Counted from the stretch's first letter, positions 1 through 9,196 are shown. The stretch: DNA of 64,000 nt from Marinobacter vinifirmus (GCF_002258215.1 NZ_NEFY01000001.1:456920-520919), one strand, 5' to 3'. Notes: generated by a model not told the origin, from the letters alone. Numbers and translations: made by a program.

Positions 1-19
1 AGTCCGGCGGGTATGCCGG

Positions 20-466
20 TCAGCTTCCTGCCAGCAGCTTGGCCACGTAACGGTCTACATAATCAAAGCCGTTGCCTTCAAATTCGCAGAAACGGATGCC
101 CAGGTGAAACTCGTCCCTGGCAACGCGGCGCATGTGCACGATATTGCCTTCGGCTACCACGGCAACCGGTTGGGTGGGTAATACCGGCACGCTGAAACGG
201 GTGGTTACTTCCATCGACTGGCCGGGAGCCGGCGGGACAAGGCCGGGTAGCAGTGTCCGGGCAGTGTCCTGTGAGCAGGAAATCATCACGCCGGAGCGGG
301 AAAGGTTGGCAATTTTGCCGTCAAGGCGGCTGCCATCCGCTCGTTCAATCAAAATGTCGGCAGACACTTCCACCCGTTGCTGGTTGCGCAGGTTGTGCCT
401 TGCAGCGATGGGCTTGACCCGAACCCTTCTGGCGAATGCAGTTTCCAGATGTGTTGCCTTTCCCAT
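20..466 (-). CDS. PilZ-domain protein
   Basis: A 148-residue cytoplasmic protein with a single PilZ-like domain covering most of its length. An arginine-containing stretch (NQQR, about residues 28-31) is followed by NLSRSGVMI, which fits the (D/N)xSxxG half of the c-di-GMP-binding signature. There is no signal peptide or membrane segment. The family binds cyclic di-GMP and passes the signal to motility, pilus or polysaccharide machinery; the target here cannot be read from the sequence. The gene lies divergent from rimO across a 253 bp gap. Assignment to the PilZ superfamily is fairly firm and function beyond that is open. Confidence 0.8.
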   Translation of the reverse strand: MGKATHLETAFARRVRVKPIAARHNLRNQQRVEVSADILIERADGSRLDGKIANLSRSGVMISCSQDTARTLLPGLVPPAPGQSMEVTTRFSVPVLPTQPVAVVAEGNIVHMRRVARDEFHLGIRFCEFEGNGFDYVDRYVAKLLAGS

Positions 467-570
467 AGATGGCTTCCGAACAGGTGTTTGATTGCTGAGA
501 GAGTGTAGTTGTTCAAATTATGACCAGCAAGGGTATTGAAGCATATTATTGCAAATTTATGAATTAAATC

Positions 571-584
571 TGAACCATGGTTCA
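571..584. promoter_or_regulatory. 14 bp perfect palindrome in the pilZ-rimO divergent gap
   Basis: TGAACCATGGTTCA is a perfect palindrome in the 253 bp gap between the divergent PilZ gene and rimO. It could be an operator for a dimeric regulator. No partner copy or adjacent regulator gene supports this, so it is only a candidate site. Confidence 0.25.
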
Positions 585-719
585 CAGAATGGCCTGCGGT
601 GATCCGTATTATCCACCCACGACCGGTAGCCGGATAGTGCTGCAGTTGCAATTCTGCTGAGGTAAAATCGCCGCCTACATTCATCAGGAGCTTTGCTCCG
701 GGATTCCTGCAGAACCGTT

Positions 720-2060
720 ATGACCGAGAAAACAGAAAACACCGCCAAGGGCGGAAAAGTCGGCTTTATCAGCCTGGGTTGCCCGAAGGCACTGGTTGAT
801 TCCGAGCGCATTCTTACCCAGCTGCGCCTGGACGGGTACGACGTAGTGCCAACCTACAACGACGCCGACATCGTGGTGGTAAACACCTGCGGCTTTATCG
901 ATGCCGCCAAGCAGGAATCCCTGGACGCCATCGGCGAGGCCATCAGCGAGAACGGCAAGGTCATCGTAACCGGTTGCATGGGCGTGGAAGCAGACAAAAT
1001 CCGTGAAACCCACCCCGGTGTGCTGGCGGTATCCGGCCCCCAGGCTTATGAAGAAGTGGTAGGCGCGGTGCACCAGTTTGTACCCCCGAATAAAGACCAT
1101 GACCCCTTTGTGGACCTGGTGCCGCCCCAGGGCGTAAAGCTGACCCCGCGCCACTATGCCTACCTGAAGATTTCCGAAGGCTGCAACCACAGCTGCACCT
1201 TCTGCATCATCCCGGACATGCGCGGCAAACTGGTCAGCCGTCCCATTGGTGATGTCATGGACGAAGCCAAGCGCCTGGTGGATGCCGGCGTGAAGGAACT
1301 GCTGGTGATCTCCCAGGACACCTCCGCCTACGGCGTGGATATCAAATACCGCACCGGATTCTGGCAGGGCCGGCCCCTGAAAACCAAGATGCAGTCCCTG
1401 TGTGAAGCGCTGGGTGATATGGGCGTGTGGGTTCGCCTGCACTACGTATATCCGTACCCCCATGTCGACGACATTATTCCGCTGATGGCGGAAGGCAAGA
1501 TCCTGCCGTACCTGGATATCCCTTTCCAGCACGCCAGCCCGAACGTGCTCAAGGCCATGAAGCGCCCGGCCCACGACAGCAAAACCCTGGAGCGCATCAA
1601 GAAGTGGCGGGAGATCTGCCCGGAACTGACCATTCGTTCCACCTTTATTGTCGGCTTCCCCGGCGAAACCGAAGAAGACTTCCAGTACCTGCTCGATTGG
1701 CTCGACGAAGCCCAGCTCGACCGCGTGGGCGCCTTTACCTACAGCCCGGTAGAGGGCGCGAAAGCCAACGAGCTGGAAGGTGCCGTGCCGGAAGAAGTGA
1801 AGGAAGAGCGCCTGGCGCGCTTTATGGCCAAACAAGCTGAAATCTCAGCGGCACGCCTGCAGGCCAAAATTGGCAAGACCATTGATGTGCTGATTGATGA
1901 AGTTGACGAAGAAGGCGCCATCGGCCGCTCCAAGGCCGACGCCCCTGAAATCGACGGCATGGTCTACCTCAATGGCGAGACCGACCTGCAGCCAGGCCAG
2001 ATTGTCCAGGCGGTAGTAGAACATGCCGACGAGCACGACCTCTGGGCCGTACTGGCCTGA
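720..2060 (+). CDS. rimO: Ribosomal protein S12 methylthiotransferase RimO
   Basis: A 446-residue radical-SAM enzyme that adds a methylthio group to the conserved aspartate of ribosomal protein S12. The N-terminal UPF0004 domain begins at [15 protein letters not shown]. The radical-SAM cluster motif CNHSCTFC (CxxxCxxC) lies near residue 150, and a TRAM-like RNA-binding domain forms the last 65 or so residues. Length is typical for RimO and shorter than many MiaB proteins, and [10 protein letters not shown] is RimO-like. I chose the ATG at 720 rather than an upstream in-frame TTG at 693 because the protein then begins MTEKTEN just before the conserved domain. It is convergent with the carbonic anhydrase gene. 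Confidence 0.96.
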   Translation: MTEKTENTAKGGKVGFISLGCPKALVDSERILTQLRLDGYDVVPTYNDADIVVVNTCGFIDAAKQESLDAIGEAISENGKVIVTGCMGVEADKIRETHPGVLAVSGPQAYEEVVGAVHQFVPPNKDHDPFVDLVPPQGVKLTPRHYAYLKISEGCNHSCTFCIIPDMRGKLVSRPIGDVMDEAKRLVDAGVKELLVISQDTSAYGVDIKYRTGFWQGRPLKTKMQSLCEALGDMGVWVRLHYVYPYPHVDDIIPLMAEGKILPYLDIPFQHASPNVLKAMKRPAHDSKTLERIKKWREICPELTIRSTFIVGFPGETEEDFQYLLDWLDEAQLDRVGAFTYSPVEGAKANELEGAVPEEVKEERLARFMAKQAEISAARLQAKIGKTIDVLIDEVDEEGAIGRSKADAPEIDGMVYLNGETDLQPGQIVQAVVEHADEHDLWAVLA

Positions 2061-2079
2061 TCGGAATAAGGGGCGGGGT

Positions 2080-2098
2080 CTTGGCGTGTGAGGCCAAG
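2080..2098 (+). other. Small hairpin after rimO
   Basis: CTTGGC and GCCAAG form a 6 bp stem with a 7-base loop just after the rimO stop. There is no T-tract, so it is at best a weak 3'-end structure. It lies directly before the larger palindromic element at 2107. Confidence 0.3.
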
Positions 2099-2106
2099 GT
2101 CTGAAA

Positions 2107-2198
2107 GGGTGGGGTGGGGATGCCTTCCCGCAGGAAAAAAAGATGTCTGAGCGAAGCGAGTTCTTTTTTCCCGGAGGGAAGGTATCCCCACCCCGCCC
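2107..2198. repeat. Long imperfect palindrome between rimO and can
   Basis: About 37-base arms, starting GGGTGGGGTGGGGAT and ending ATCCCCACCCCGCCC, flank a short centre containing GAGCGAAGCGAG. Each arm carries an A- or T-tract next to the centre (GGAAAAAAAG and CTTTTTTCC). A few mismatches occur, two of which would be G-U pairs on the plus strand. Lying between two convergent genes with T-runs on both strands, it could act as a bidirectional terminator. The long GC-rich arms are also typical of dispersed intergenic palindromes. It is different in sequence from the eight-copy family elsewhere in the window. Confidence 0.6.
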
Positions 2199-2216
2199 AA
2201 ACACCACACAAAGACG

Positions 2217-2882
2217 TCAGGCCTCAGCAACCCGAGCAATCGTCTCCGCATAATAGTCATCGAAATTCTTGAACTCGATGCTATCCCGCCCGCAGCAACG
2301 AATGTTGCCGGACTTGATATCGTACACCCAGCCGTGAATCTCGATCTTTCCGGTAGCCAGCTTGGCCGCCACCACAGGGTGCGTGCGCAGGTGCTGAACC
2401 TGCTGCAGCACATTTTCCTCAATGGCTTCGTTCAGGTATTTCGGATCCAGCGGCGTGTCACCGTCAATGCCATGGCGTTCACGAACGATTTCCATGGCGG
2501 AACGGCAATGCCCCAGCCACTCTTTTACGTGGGGCAGGCCCTTAAGGGCCGGGATATCCAGTGCACCTTTGATGGCACCGCAGTCGGTGTGGCCGCAGAC
2601 GATGATGTGTCGCACGCCGAGCACCGCCACAGCATATTCGATGGAAGCGGTCATGCCTCCGGTCTCGTTGCTGTGGGGCGGGATCACGTTGCCGGCATTA
2701 CGGCAGATGAACAGGTCACCGGGGTTGGAGCCGGTCACCATGTTCGGGTCGATGCGTGAATCGGAACAGGTGAAGAACAGAACATCCGGGTTCTGACTGT
2801 CGGCCAGGGCGCCAAACAGGTCTTTGTGTTCCGGGTAAACGTTCTTGCGAAAATCCAGTACGCCGCGAACAATGTGGTCCAT
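2217..2882 (-). CDS. can: Beta-class carbonic anhydrase
   Basis: A 221-residue zinc enzyme that interconverts CO2 and bicarbonate in the cytoplasm. The zinc ligands and catalytic dyad of the beta class are visible: CSDSR (Cys39, Asp41, Arg43) and GHTDCG (His98, Cys101). Full length matches Can/CynT-type enzymes. It sits just downstream of pycB on the same strand with only 18 bp between, so it is probably co-transcribed with the biotin-dependent pyruvate carboxylase. That is sensible because the carboxylase consumes bicarbonate. The symbol can is assigned by family, not by a subtype test. Confidence 0.95.
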   Translation of the reverse strand: MDHIVRGVLDFRKNVYPEHKDLFGALADSQNPDVLFFTCSDSRIDPNMVTGSNPGDLFICRNAGNVIPPHSNETGGMTASIEYAVAVLGVRHIIVCGHTDCGAIKGALDIPALKGLPHVKEWLGHCRSAMEIVRERHGIDGDTPLDPKYLNEAIEENVLQQVQHLRTHPVVAAKLATGKIEIHGWVYDIKSGNIRCCGRDSIEFKNFDDYYAETIARVAEA

Positions 2883-2900
2883 AGTGTTTCCTCCTGCCGG

Positions 2901-4721
2901 TCAGGCAATCTCGATCAATACTTCGCCCGGAGTAACCCGGTCGCCCTTGGTGACGTAAACCGCCTGCACGGTGCCGTCCACGCTGGTGTGAATTTCGGTT
3001 TCCATTTTCATGGCTTCGGTGATCATCACCGCCTGGCCAGCGGCGACAGTATCGCCTTCCTTGACCAGTACATCCACCACATTGCCGGGCATGGTGGTGG
3101 TGACATGGCCCGGATCCGTGGCCTGCTTGCGGCCGCTACCGCCGGCTGAGGCCTCGTATTCGTTCAGCGACTCGAACACCACTTCCTGGGGCATGCCGTC
3201 CAGCGACAGGTACAGCTTGCGCTTGCCGGGGCCGGATGCGCCCACGCCGGTAACGGCGACTTCGTAGGTTTCCCCGTGCACGTCAATGCGGAACTCGGTC
3301 GCCACGGCAGTGCCCATTCGGTCACGGCCCTTGTGCTCGGCCGGCAGCAGTTCTTCCGGCTTGAGGGTGCCATCTTTTCGCTGCTGCAGGAACTCCCGGC
3401 CGAGGTCCGGGAACATAGCGTATGTGAGCACATCCTCCTCGCAGGTGGCCAGACTACCAATGTCTTCTCGCAATTTGTTCAGCTCCGGGCTCAGCAGGTC
3501 TGCCGGCCGGCCTTCGTTTACGCTTTCATTGCCGATGGCTTTCTTCTGGATGTCGGCATTCACCTCAGCCGGCGGATGGCCGTAGCCGCCTTGCAGGTAG
3601 CGCTTTACCTCGTTGGTGATGGTCTTGTAACGCTGTCCGGCCAGAACGTTGTACACCGCCTGGGTTCCGACAATCTGGGACGTGGGGGTTACCAGTGGAG
3701 GGTAGCCCAGGTCCGCCCGCACTCGCGGAATCTCGCTGAACACGTCCCGGATTTTGTCCAGGGCGTTCTGCTCCTTCAACTGGTTGGCGAGGTTGGACAT
3801 CATGCCGCCCGGCACCTGGTTGATCTGTACTGACACGTCTTCCCGGGTGAATTCGCTTTCGAACTGATGGTACTTCTTGCGCACTTCCCGGAAGTAATCG
3901 GCAATTTCGCTCAGCAGTTCCAGGTCCAGCCCGGTGTCGTATTCGGTGCCTTTCAGGGCGGCCACCTGGGATTCGGTGGCCGGATGGCTGGTGCCGTTGG
4001 CAAAAGAGGAAATGGCGGTATCAATCCGGTCGGCACCGGCTTCGATGGCTTTCAACTGGCACATGGCTGCCAGGCCTGCGGTGGCATGGCTGTGAATCAC
4101 CAGCGGCAGGTCGACGGCGGATTTGATGGCGTTCACCAGCTCAAAGGTGGCATAGGGGGTCAGCAGACCCGCCATATCCTTGATGGCGATGGAATCTGCA
4201 CCCATGGCTTTGAGTTCCTGGGCCTGCTGAACAAACAGCTCGGGAGTATGCACCGGGCTGGTGGTGTAGCAGATGGTGCCCTGGGCATGCTTGCCGGCTT
4301 TCTTCACCGCTTTCATGGCGGTTTCCAGGTTACGCAGATCGTTCAGGGCATCGAACACCCGGAACACATCAATGCCGTTGTCGGCGGCTTTCTGTACAAA
4401 GGCTTCCACCACATCATCGGCGTAATGCCGGTAACCCAGCAGGTTCTGGCCCCGCAGCAGCATTTGCAGGCGCGTGTTCGGCAGGGCCTGGCGCAGCTGG
4501 CGCAGGCGCTCCCAGGGGTCTTCTTTCAAAAAGCGCACGCAGGCATCAAAGGTGGCGCCGCCCCAGACTTCCAGCGACCAGTAACCCACCTGGTCCAGCT
4601 TGTCGCAGATTGGCAGCATGTCTTCGGTGCGCATGCGGGTAGCAATCAGGGACTGGTGCGCGTCACGAAGGATAACGTCGGATACTTCAATTCGTTTGGC
4701 AATTTTCTTGGCGTTACTCAT
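2901..4721 (-). CDS. pycB: Pyruvate carboxylase subunit B (carboxyltransferase plus biotin carrier)
   Basis: A 606-residue protein resembling the oxaloacetate decarboxylase alpha chain. The N-terminal carboxyltransferase TIM barrel begins with VSDVILRDAHQSL. A conserved PYC_OADA domain follows. A C-terminal biotinyl domain has the attachment motif EAMKMET, with the biotinylated lysine near residue 572. Paired with the biotin carboxylase subunit 18 bp upstream, it forms the two-subunit pyruvate carboxylase known in Pseudomonas, which makes oxaloacetate from pyruvate. No oadB/oadG sodium-pump subunits are nearby, so decarboxylase function is less likely. The ATG at 4721 has an AGGAGG about 7 bases upstream and is preferred to the TTG two codons before. 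Confidence 0.93.
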   Translation of the reverse strand: MSNAKKIAKRIEVSDVILRDAHQSLIATRMRTEDMLPICDKLDQVGYWSLEVWGGATFDACVRFLKEDPWERLRQLRQALPNTRLQMLLRGQNLLGYRHYADDVVEAFVQKAADNGIDVFRVFDALNDLRNLETAMKAVKKAGKHAQGTICYTTSPVHTPELFVQQAQELKAMGADSIAIKDMAGLLTPYATFELVNAIKSAVDLPLVIHSHATAGLAAMCQLKAIEAGADRIDTAISSFANGTSHPATESQVAALKGTEYDTGLDLELLSEIADYFREVRKKYHQFESEFTREDVSVQINQVPGGMMSNLANQLKEQNALDKIRDVFSEIPRVRADLGYPPLVTPTSQIVGTQAVYNVLAGQRYKTITNEVKRYLQGGYGHPPAEVNADIQKKAIGNESVNEGRPADLLSPELNKLREDIGSLATCEEDVLTYAMFPDLGREFLQQRKDGTLKPEELLPAEHKGRDRMGTAVATEFRIDVHGETYEVAVTGVGASGPGKRKLYLSLDGMPQEVVFESLNEYEASAGGSGRKQATDPGHVTTTMPGNVVDVLVKEGDTVAAGQAVMITEAMKMETEIHTSVDGTVQAVYVTKGDRVTPGEVLIEIA

Positions 4722-4739
4722 GTTCAATCCTCCTGCGGA

Positions 4740-6167
4740 TTACCAGCCGGCATGGGCTGCGATCGTGGCGGCAATGGCCAGGGCAATTTCACTGGGGTGA
4801 CGTTTGGCGGAATAGTTCAGCAGCTCCGGGTGGCTCGGCACAAAGCTGGTATCAAACACACCGGCCCGGAAATCCGGGTGATCCAGAATCTGCTGGTAAT
4901 AGTTCGCGGTGGTGGTAATGCCGTGCAGGCGCATGTCATCCAGCGCCCGCTTGCCCCGGGCAATCACCTCGTCCCAGGTCAGGGCCCAGACCACCAGCTT
5001 CAGGCACATGGAGTCGTAGTAGGGCGGAATTTCATAGCCAGTATAGATGGCCGTATCCACCCGAACGCCGGGGCCGCCCGGTGCGTAATAATGGGTGATG
5101 CGCCCGAAGCTGGGCAGAAAGTCGTTCTTCGGGTCTTCCGCATTGATCCGGAACTGCAGGGCATAGCCCCGGTAGGAAATGTCCTCCTGCCGGTAGCTCA
5201 AAGGTTCGCCGGCGGCGATCCGCAGCTGCTCGCGGACAATATCCACCCCGGTGATGGCTTCGGTAATGGTGTGCTCCACCTGCACCCGGGTGTTCATCTC
5301 CATGAAGTAGACTTCGTTGCCGGTGAGCAGAAACTCCACCGTACCGGCGTTCTCGTAACCCACCGCTTTCGCCGCCTTTACCGCCAGGCCGCCGATGTAC
5401 TGGCGCTGTTCCGGGGTAAGCTGAGGGCTGGGGGCGATCTCGATCAGCTTCTGGTTGCGGCGCTGGATGGAGCAGTCCCGCTCGAACAGGTGGATGGCAT
5501 TGCCGTGGCTGTCAGCCAGCACCTGAACCTCGATATGGCGCGGGTTCACAATGCATTTTTCCATGAACACCTCGGCCGAACCGAAAGCCTTGGTGGCCTC
5601 GGAGATCACCCGCGGGTACTGGGTTTTCAGCTCTTCCGGAGAGTCGCACCGGCGAATGCCCCGGCCGCCACCACCGGAGGTGGCTTTCAGCATCACCGGG
5701 TAGCCGATCTCGTTAGCCAGCTTCAGCGCGTGATCCAGGTCTGCCAGGTTGCCCTCGGAACCCGGGGTAATGGGTACGCCAGCTGACCGCATACTGTCCC
5801 GGGCCTGGGTTTTGTCGCCCATCTTGTGGATAACATCGGATTTGGGGCCGATAAAGGTAATCCCGTGCTGCTCGCACAGCTGGGCGAAGCGGGCATTCTC
5901 CGACAGAAAGCCGTAGCCGGGATGGATGGCATCGCAGCCGGTCTCCAGCGCCAGGTTCACAATCCGCGCCGGGTCCAGGTAGCCGGCCAGCGGGTCTTCG
6001 CCCAGTGAGTAGGCTTCGTCGGCGCGCTTCACGTGCAGGCCGTAGCGATCCGGCTCGGTATAAATCGCCACCGAGCGGATGCCCATCTCGGCGCAGGCGC
6101 GGACAATACGCACCGCAATTTCGCCACGGTTGGCGATCAGAACTTTTTTAAGCGTGGGCTTCAACAT
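4740..6167 (-). CDS. pycA: Pyruvate carboxylase subunit A (biotin carboxylase)
   Basis: A 475-residue ATP-grasp enzyme that carboxylates the biotin carried by PycB, using ATP and bicarbonate. It starts KKVLIANRGEIAVRI, typical of biotin carboxylases. The glycine-rich ATP-binding loop SGGGGRGIR lies near residue 165, and the active-site stretch FMEMNTRVQVEHTITE lies near residue 290. It is about 25 residues longer than AccC. Pairing with pycB and a divergent LysR gene copies the arrangement in Pseudomonas aeruginosa, so the pyruvate-carboxylase reading is preferred to a second acetyl-CoA carboxylase subunit. Confidence 0.93.
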   Translation of the reverse strand: MLKPTLKKVLIANRGEIAVRIVRACAEMGIRSVAIYTEPDRYGLHVKRADEAYSLGEDPLAGYLDPARIVNLALETGCDAIHPGYGFLSENARFAQLCEQHGITFIGPKSDVIHKMGDKTQARDSMRSAGVPITPGSEGNLADLDHALKLANEIGYPVMLKATSGGGGRGIRRCDSPEELKTQYPRVISEATKAFGSAEVFMEKCIVNPRHIEVQVLADSHGNAIHLFERDCSIQRRNQKLIEIAPSPQLTPEQRQYIGGLAVKAAKAVGYENAGTVEFLLTGNEVYFMEMNTRVQVEHTITEAITGVDIVREQLRIAAGEPLSYRQEDISYRGYALQFRINAEDPKNDFLPSFGRITHYYAPGGPGVRVDTAIYTGYEIPPYYDSMCLKLVVWALTWDEVIARGKRALDDMRLHGITTTANYYQQILDHPDFRAGVFDTSFVPSHPELLNYSAKRHPSEIALAIAATIAAHAGW

Positions 6168-6240
6168 GGGCGATTCCTCGTCTCGTCGTCCCGAATGAAG
6201 GTGGGAAAAGAGTAACGGGGATGACGGATCACGAAAAATT

Positions 6241-6271
6241 GATATTATTTCGCTTATGTATAACTAATATC
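6241..6271. promoter_or_regulatory. Candidate LysR operator between pycA and pycR
   Basis: GATATTA at 6241 and TAATATC at 6265 form a perfect 7 bp inverted repeat separated by 17 bases, in the AT-rich 132 bp gap between divergent pycA and pycR. LysR regulators commonly bind dyads containing T-N11-A in such positions. The placement suggests autoregulation of pycR and control of pycAB-can. Confidence 0.45.
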
Positions 6272-6299
6272 TTATGAATAGACTGATTCGGGAACGCCC

Positions 6300-7247
6300 A
6301 TGCCCCTGAGTATCCAGAAACTCGCCAACCGCCTGACCTTCCGGCAGCTGCAGGTTTTCAAGGCGGTCTACGACCTGAAAAGCTACAGCAAAGCCGGCGA
6401 CCTGCTGGGCCTGACCCAGCCCGCAGTCAGCAGCCAGGTACGCCACCTGGAGCAGGCCCTGGGCATGCCCATGTTCGAATACGTGGGCCGCAAGTTGTAT
6501 TGCACCGCCGCAGGCGAAGAAATGGCCGCCTGCGTGCGCTCGGTATTCCACGAACTGGCAGACATGCAGAACCGCCTGGCGGCGTTGGAGGGCAGGGTAG
6601 CGGGGGATCTAAAACTGGTGGCCGTCAGCACCGCGCAATACGTGGTGCCCTACCTGCTGCGCTCATTCCTGCAACTGAACCTTCAGGTCAACGTCTCGGT
6701 GGCCGTGGTCAACCGCGCCACCGCACTGCAGCGCCTGAACGACAACAGCGACGACCTGGTGATCATGGGTATGGTGCCGCCCGACCGTCCGCTGACCTCG
6801 CTGCCGTTTCTCGACAACGAACTCGTCCCCATCGTCCCGGCTGGCCATCCGCTGCTGGAGCAGGAGGTTGTAGCACCCCAGGACTTCCTAAACAGCCAGC
6901 TGCTAACCCGGGAAACCGGCTCCGGCAGCCGCCTGGCGCTGGAGGTCTACTGCCAGCAACACCGCCTGAAGATGGAGCCAACCATGGAACTAGGTTCCAA
7001 CGATGCAGTGAAGCACGCAGTCCTGGCCGGTCTGGGTGTGGCGGTAGTGCCAAAGCTCAGCGTGCTTTCAGAACTGGCCCTGGGTTCCCTGCAGGCCCTA
7101 AACATCACCGGCTTCCCCCTGCGTCGCAGTTGGTGCGTGGTCTACCCCCAGGCCCGGCACCCGACTCCGGCCATGCAGGCGTTCATAGACTACATCCAGC
7201 AAAATATCGCCCAGTTTGAGCGGCTGTTTCGGCGTATGGGGTCTTAG
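6300..7247 (+). CDS. pycR: LysR-family regulator, probable PycR
   Basis: A 315-residue LysR-type regulator. The winged helix-turn-helix occupies about residues 10-70 (LTFRQLQVFKAVYDLKSYSK through LTQPAVSSQVRHLEQAL), followed by a periplasmic-binding-protein-like effector domain to about residue 300. It is divergent from pycA, as its counterpart is in Pseudomonas aeruginosa, which supports a role in controlling pyruvate carboxylase. The name rests on synteny. The effector is unknown. Confidence 0.88.
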   Translation: MPLSIQKLANRLTFRQLQVFKAVYDLKSYSKAGDLLGLTQPAVSSQVRHLEQALGMPMFEYVGRKLYCTAAGEEMAACVRSVFHELADMQNRLAALEGRVAGDLKLVAVSTAQYVVPYLLRSFLQLNLQVNVSVAVVNRATALQRLNDNSDDLVIMGMVPPDRPLTSLPFLDNELVPIVPAGHPLLEQEVVAPQDFLNSQLLTRETGSGSRLALEVYCQQHRLKMEPTMELGSNDAVKHAVLAGLGVAVVPKLSVLSELALGSLQALNITGFPLRRSWCVVYPQARHPTPAMQAFIDYIQQNIAQFERLFRRMGS

Positions 7248-7301
7248 CTTGGTGGTTTGCGTCTTGTTTCGGCCCTAGCCTGTTTGTTTCGGTGGTGGGC
7301 T

Positions 7302-7407
7302 GTGTTTGGGGCCCCTTCCCAAAAACCGCTCCTTACGGCACATCCCTGTGGCGCTTCTCTCCGGCCATCCATGGCCTCCGAAATTTTTGGGAAGGGGCCC
7401 CAAACAC
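7302..7407 (-). repeat. Structured intergenic repeat, copy A
   Basis: Perfect 24-base terminal inverted repeats (7302-7325 and 7384-7407) enclose the conserved core in minus orientation. Read on the minus strand, the core contains GGCCATGGATGGCC, then GAGAAGCG, then CACAGGGATGTG, so two hairpins with four-base loops. The outer stem sequence is unlike the other copies except near CCCAAAAA. It lies just downstream of pycR and faces copy B in inverted orientation. Confidence 0.85.
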
Positions 7408-7545
7408 TGCCATGCGGACTACGCAGTAATAGTCCGTTGAACGGCGGGCGCGCCGGGGCTTCACGTATGCATTCAGTTTGTAACTGAGACTGCGTTGATA
7501 TTCCTACAGGGTACAGTGGGCGGACTATTGTGCAGAGTCAGAAAA
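7408..7545. other. Spacer between repeat copies A and B
   Basis: No gene is supported here. The spacer contains CGGCGGGCGCGCCG (7442-7455), a 5 bp stem with GGCG loop that recurs exactly at 63346-63359 near the RAYT remnant. It also has a near-perfect inverted repeat of ATAGTCCG and CGGACTAT. Confidence 0.5.
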
Positions 7546-7657
7546 GCCTTGGCGGGAGGCTCCTCCCAAAAATTTGCGGAGCCATGGATGGCGGAGCAGA
7601 AGCGCCACATGGATGTGCCGTAAGGAGCGGTTTTTGGGAGGAGCCTCCCGCCAAGGC
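7546..7657 (+). repeat. Structured intergenic repeat, copy B
   Basis: Perfect 27-base terminal inverted repeats (7546-7572 and 7631-7657) flank the standard core: GCGGAG, GCCATGGATGGC hairpin, GGAGCAGAAGCG, CACATGGATGTG hairpin, CCGTAAGGAGCGG. The core is identical in copies F and H, but the outer stem (CCTTGGCGGGAGGCTCCTCC) is not. It lies between convergent pycR and gatB. Confidence 0.88.
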
Positions 7658-7744
7658 CCTCCCGCATACTGGGCAGGCTGCGAACAAAGCCGCCCTCCCC
7701 ACAATCCGAAAGCTAGGGCCGAAACAAAACGGCCCACGCCAATG

Positions 7745-9196
7745 CTAGCCGCCAAGCTTGCGAACAAGAATCTCATTGAACAGCTTGGGGTTGCCCTGGC
7801 CCTTGGAGGCCTTCATCAGTGGCCCCATGAAGCCGCCGAGCATCTTCTTGCGCTTCTTCGGATCTTCCTCGTTCTGGTATTGAGCCACCTGATCCGGCAT
7901 GCCGGCCAGAACTTCGTCCACCATGGACTCCAGGGCGCCGGTGTCGGATACCTGCTTCAGGCCCTTGGCTTCGATGATGGCGTCGACATCGTCGTTCTCG
8001 CCCGTCCACAGCGCCTCGAACACCTTCTTGGCGCCGGCGGAGGACAGCGTGTTATCGGCGATGCGGGTCACCATGGCACCCAGCTGTGCGCCGGTGATCG
8101 GGGCTTCGGCTACGGACTTTTCTTCCGCGTTCAGGCGGGCGGAGAACTCGCCCTGAATCCAGTTGGCGGCCAGTTTGGCGTCTTCGCCGTGTTCCGCGGT
8201 TTCTTCGAAGAACGCGGCCAGTTTGGCATCGGCAGACAGGATGCCGGCGTCGTAGTCGTTCAGGCCGTACTGCTCCTTGAAGCGGGCCTTGCGGGCATCC
8301 GGCAGTTCCGGCAGGCGGGCGCGGGCGTCTTCGATGAAGGCGTCGTCGATTTCCACCGGCAGCAGGTCCGGGCAGGGGAAGTAGCGGTAGTCGTTGGCTT
8401 CTTCCTTGGTGCGCATGGAGCGGGACTCGTCCCGGTCGCCGTTGTACAGGCGGGTTTCCTGGGTGATGCTGCCGCCGTCTTCCAGGATATCCATCTGCCG
8501 CTCCACTTCGTGGGCGATGGCCTGTTCCATGAACCGGAAGGAGTTCAGATTCTTGGTTTCGGTGCGGGTGCCCAGGGTGTCGGAGCCTTTCGGTTTCAGG
8601 GAGATGTTCACGTCAAAGCGCATGGAGCCCTGAGACATGTCACCATCGCAGATGCCCAGGGAGGTGACGATGCTGTGCAGCTTCTTGGCGAAGGCTACGG
8701 CTTCCTCGGCATTGGTCATGTCCGGCTCGGTCACCACCTCGATCAGCGGTGTGCCGGCGCGGTTCAGGTCGATGCCGGACATGCCATGATAGTCCTCGTG
8801 CAGAGACTTACCGGCGTCTTCTTCCAGGTGGGCGTGGTGAATGCGCACGCGCTTGGTGCTGCCGTCGGCCAGGTCGATATCCACGTAGCCGGGGCCAACA
8901 ATGGGCTGCGCCAGCTGAGTGGTCTGATAGCCCTTGGGCAGGTCCGGGTAAAAGTAGTTCTTACGCTCGAAGACCGAGCGGCGGCCGATTTCTGCATTGG
9001 TGGCCAGGCCGAACATCACCGCATAGCGGAATGCCTGCTCGTTGGGTACCGGCAGGGTACCGGGCATGGCCAGGTCAACGGCGTTGGCCTGGGTGTTGGG
9101 CTCGGCACCGAAAGCGGTGCTGGAGCCGGAGAAAATCTTGGTCTGGGTGGCGAGCTGAACGTGAATTTCCAGCCCGATCACGATATCCCACTGCAT
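7745..9196 (-). CDS. gatB: Asp-tRNA(Asn)/Glu-tRNA(Gln) amidotransferase subunit B
   Basis: A 483-residue GatB subunit of the tRNA-dependent amidotransferase, which phosphorylates and amidates misacylated Asp-tRNA(Asn) or Glu-tRNA(Gln). It begins [20 protein letters not shown], the typical GatB N-terminus, and has the helical and YqeY-like C-terminal domains. The ATG at 9196 was chosen over an upstream in-frame start at 9232 because homology begins there and it lies 22 bp after the gatA stop. It is the last gene of gatC-gatA-gatB. Confidence 0.96.
   Translation of the reverse strand: MQWDIVIGLEIHVQLATQTKIFSGSSTAFGAEPNTQANAVDLAMPGTLPVPNEQAFRYAVMFGLATNAEIGRRSVFERKNYFYPDLPKGYQTTQLAQPIVGPGYVDIDLADGSTKRVRIHHAHLEEDAGKSLHEDYHGMSGIDLNRAGTPLIEVVTEPDMTNAEEAVAFAKKLHSIVTSLGICDGDMSQGSMRFDVNISLKPKGSDTLGTRTETKNLNSFRFMEQAIAHEVERQMDILEDGGSITQETRLYNGDRDESRSMRTKEEANDYRYFPCPDLLPVEIDDAFIEDARARLPELPDARKARFKEQYGLNDYDAGILSADAKLAAFFEETAEHGEDAKLAANWIQGEFSARLNAEEKSVAEAPITGAQLGAMVTRIADNTLSSAGAKKVFEALWTGENDDVDAIIEAKGLKQVSDTGALESMVDEVLAGMPDQVAQYQNEEDPKKRKKMLGGFMGPLMKASKGQGNPKLFNEILVRKLGG

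Noticed and set aside
3867..5786. A 639-codon open frame on the plus strand opposite pycA/pycB
   Set aside because: It lies wholly antisense to two well-supported genes and has no recognisable domain. It is a shadow of high-GC codon use.
7473..7667. Short reading frames in and around the repeats that share peptide strings such as GTSMWRFCSAIHG
   Set aside because: The shared peptide is only the translated palindromic core. The frames have no ribosome-binding site, occur on both strands and end in the arms, so they are not a protein family.
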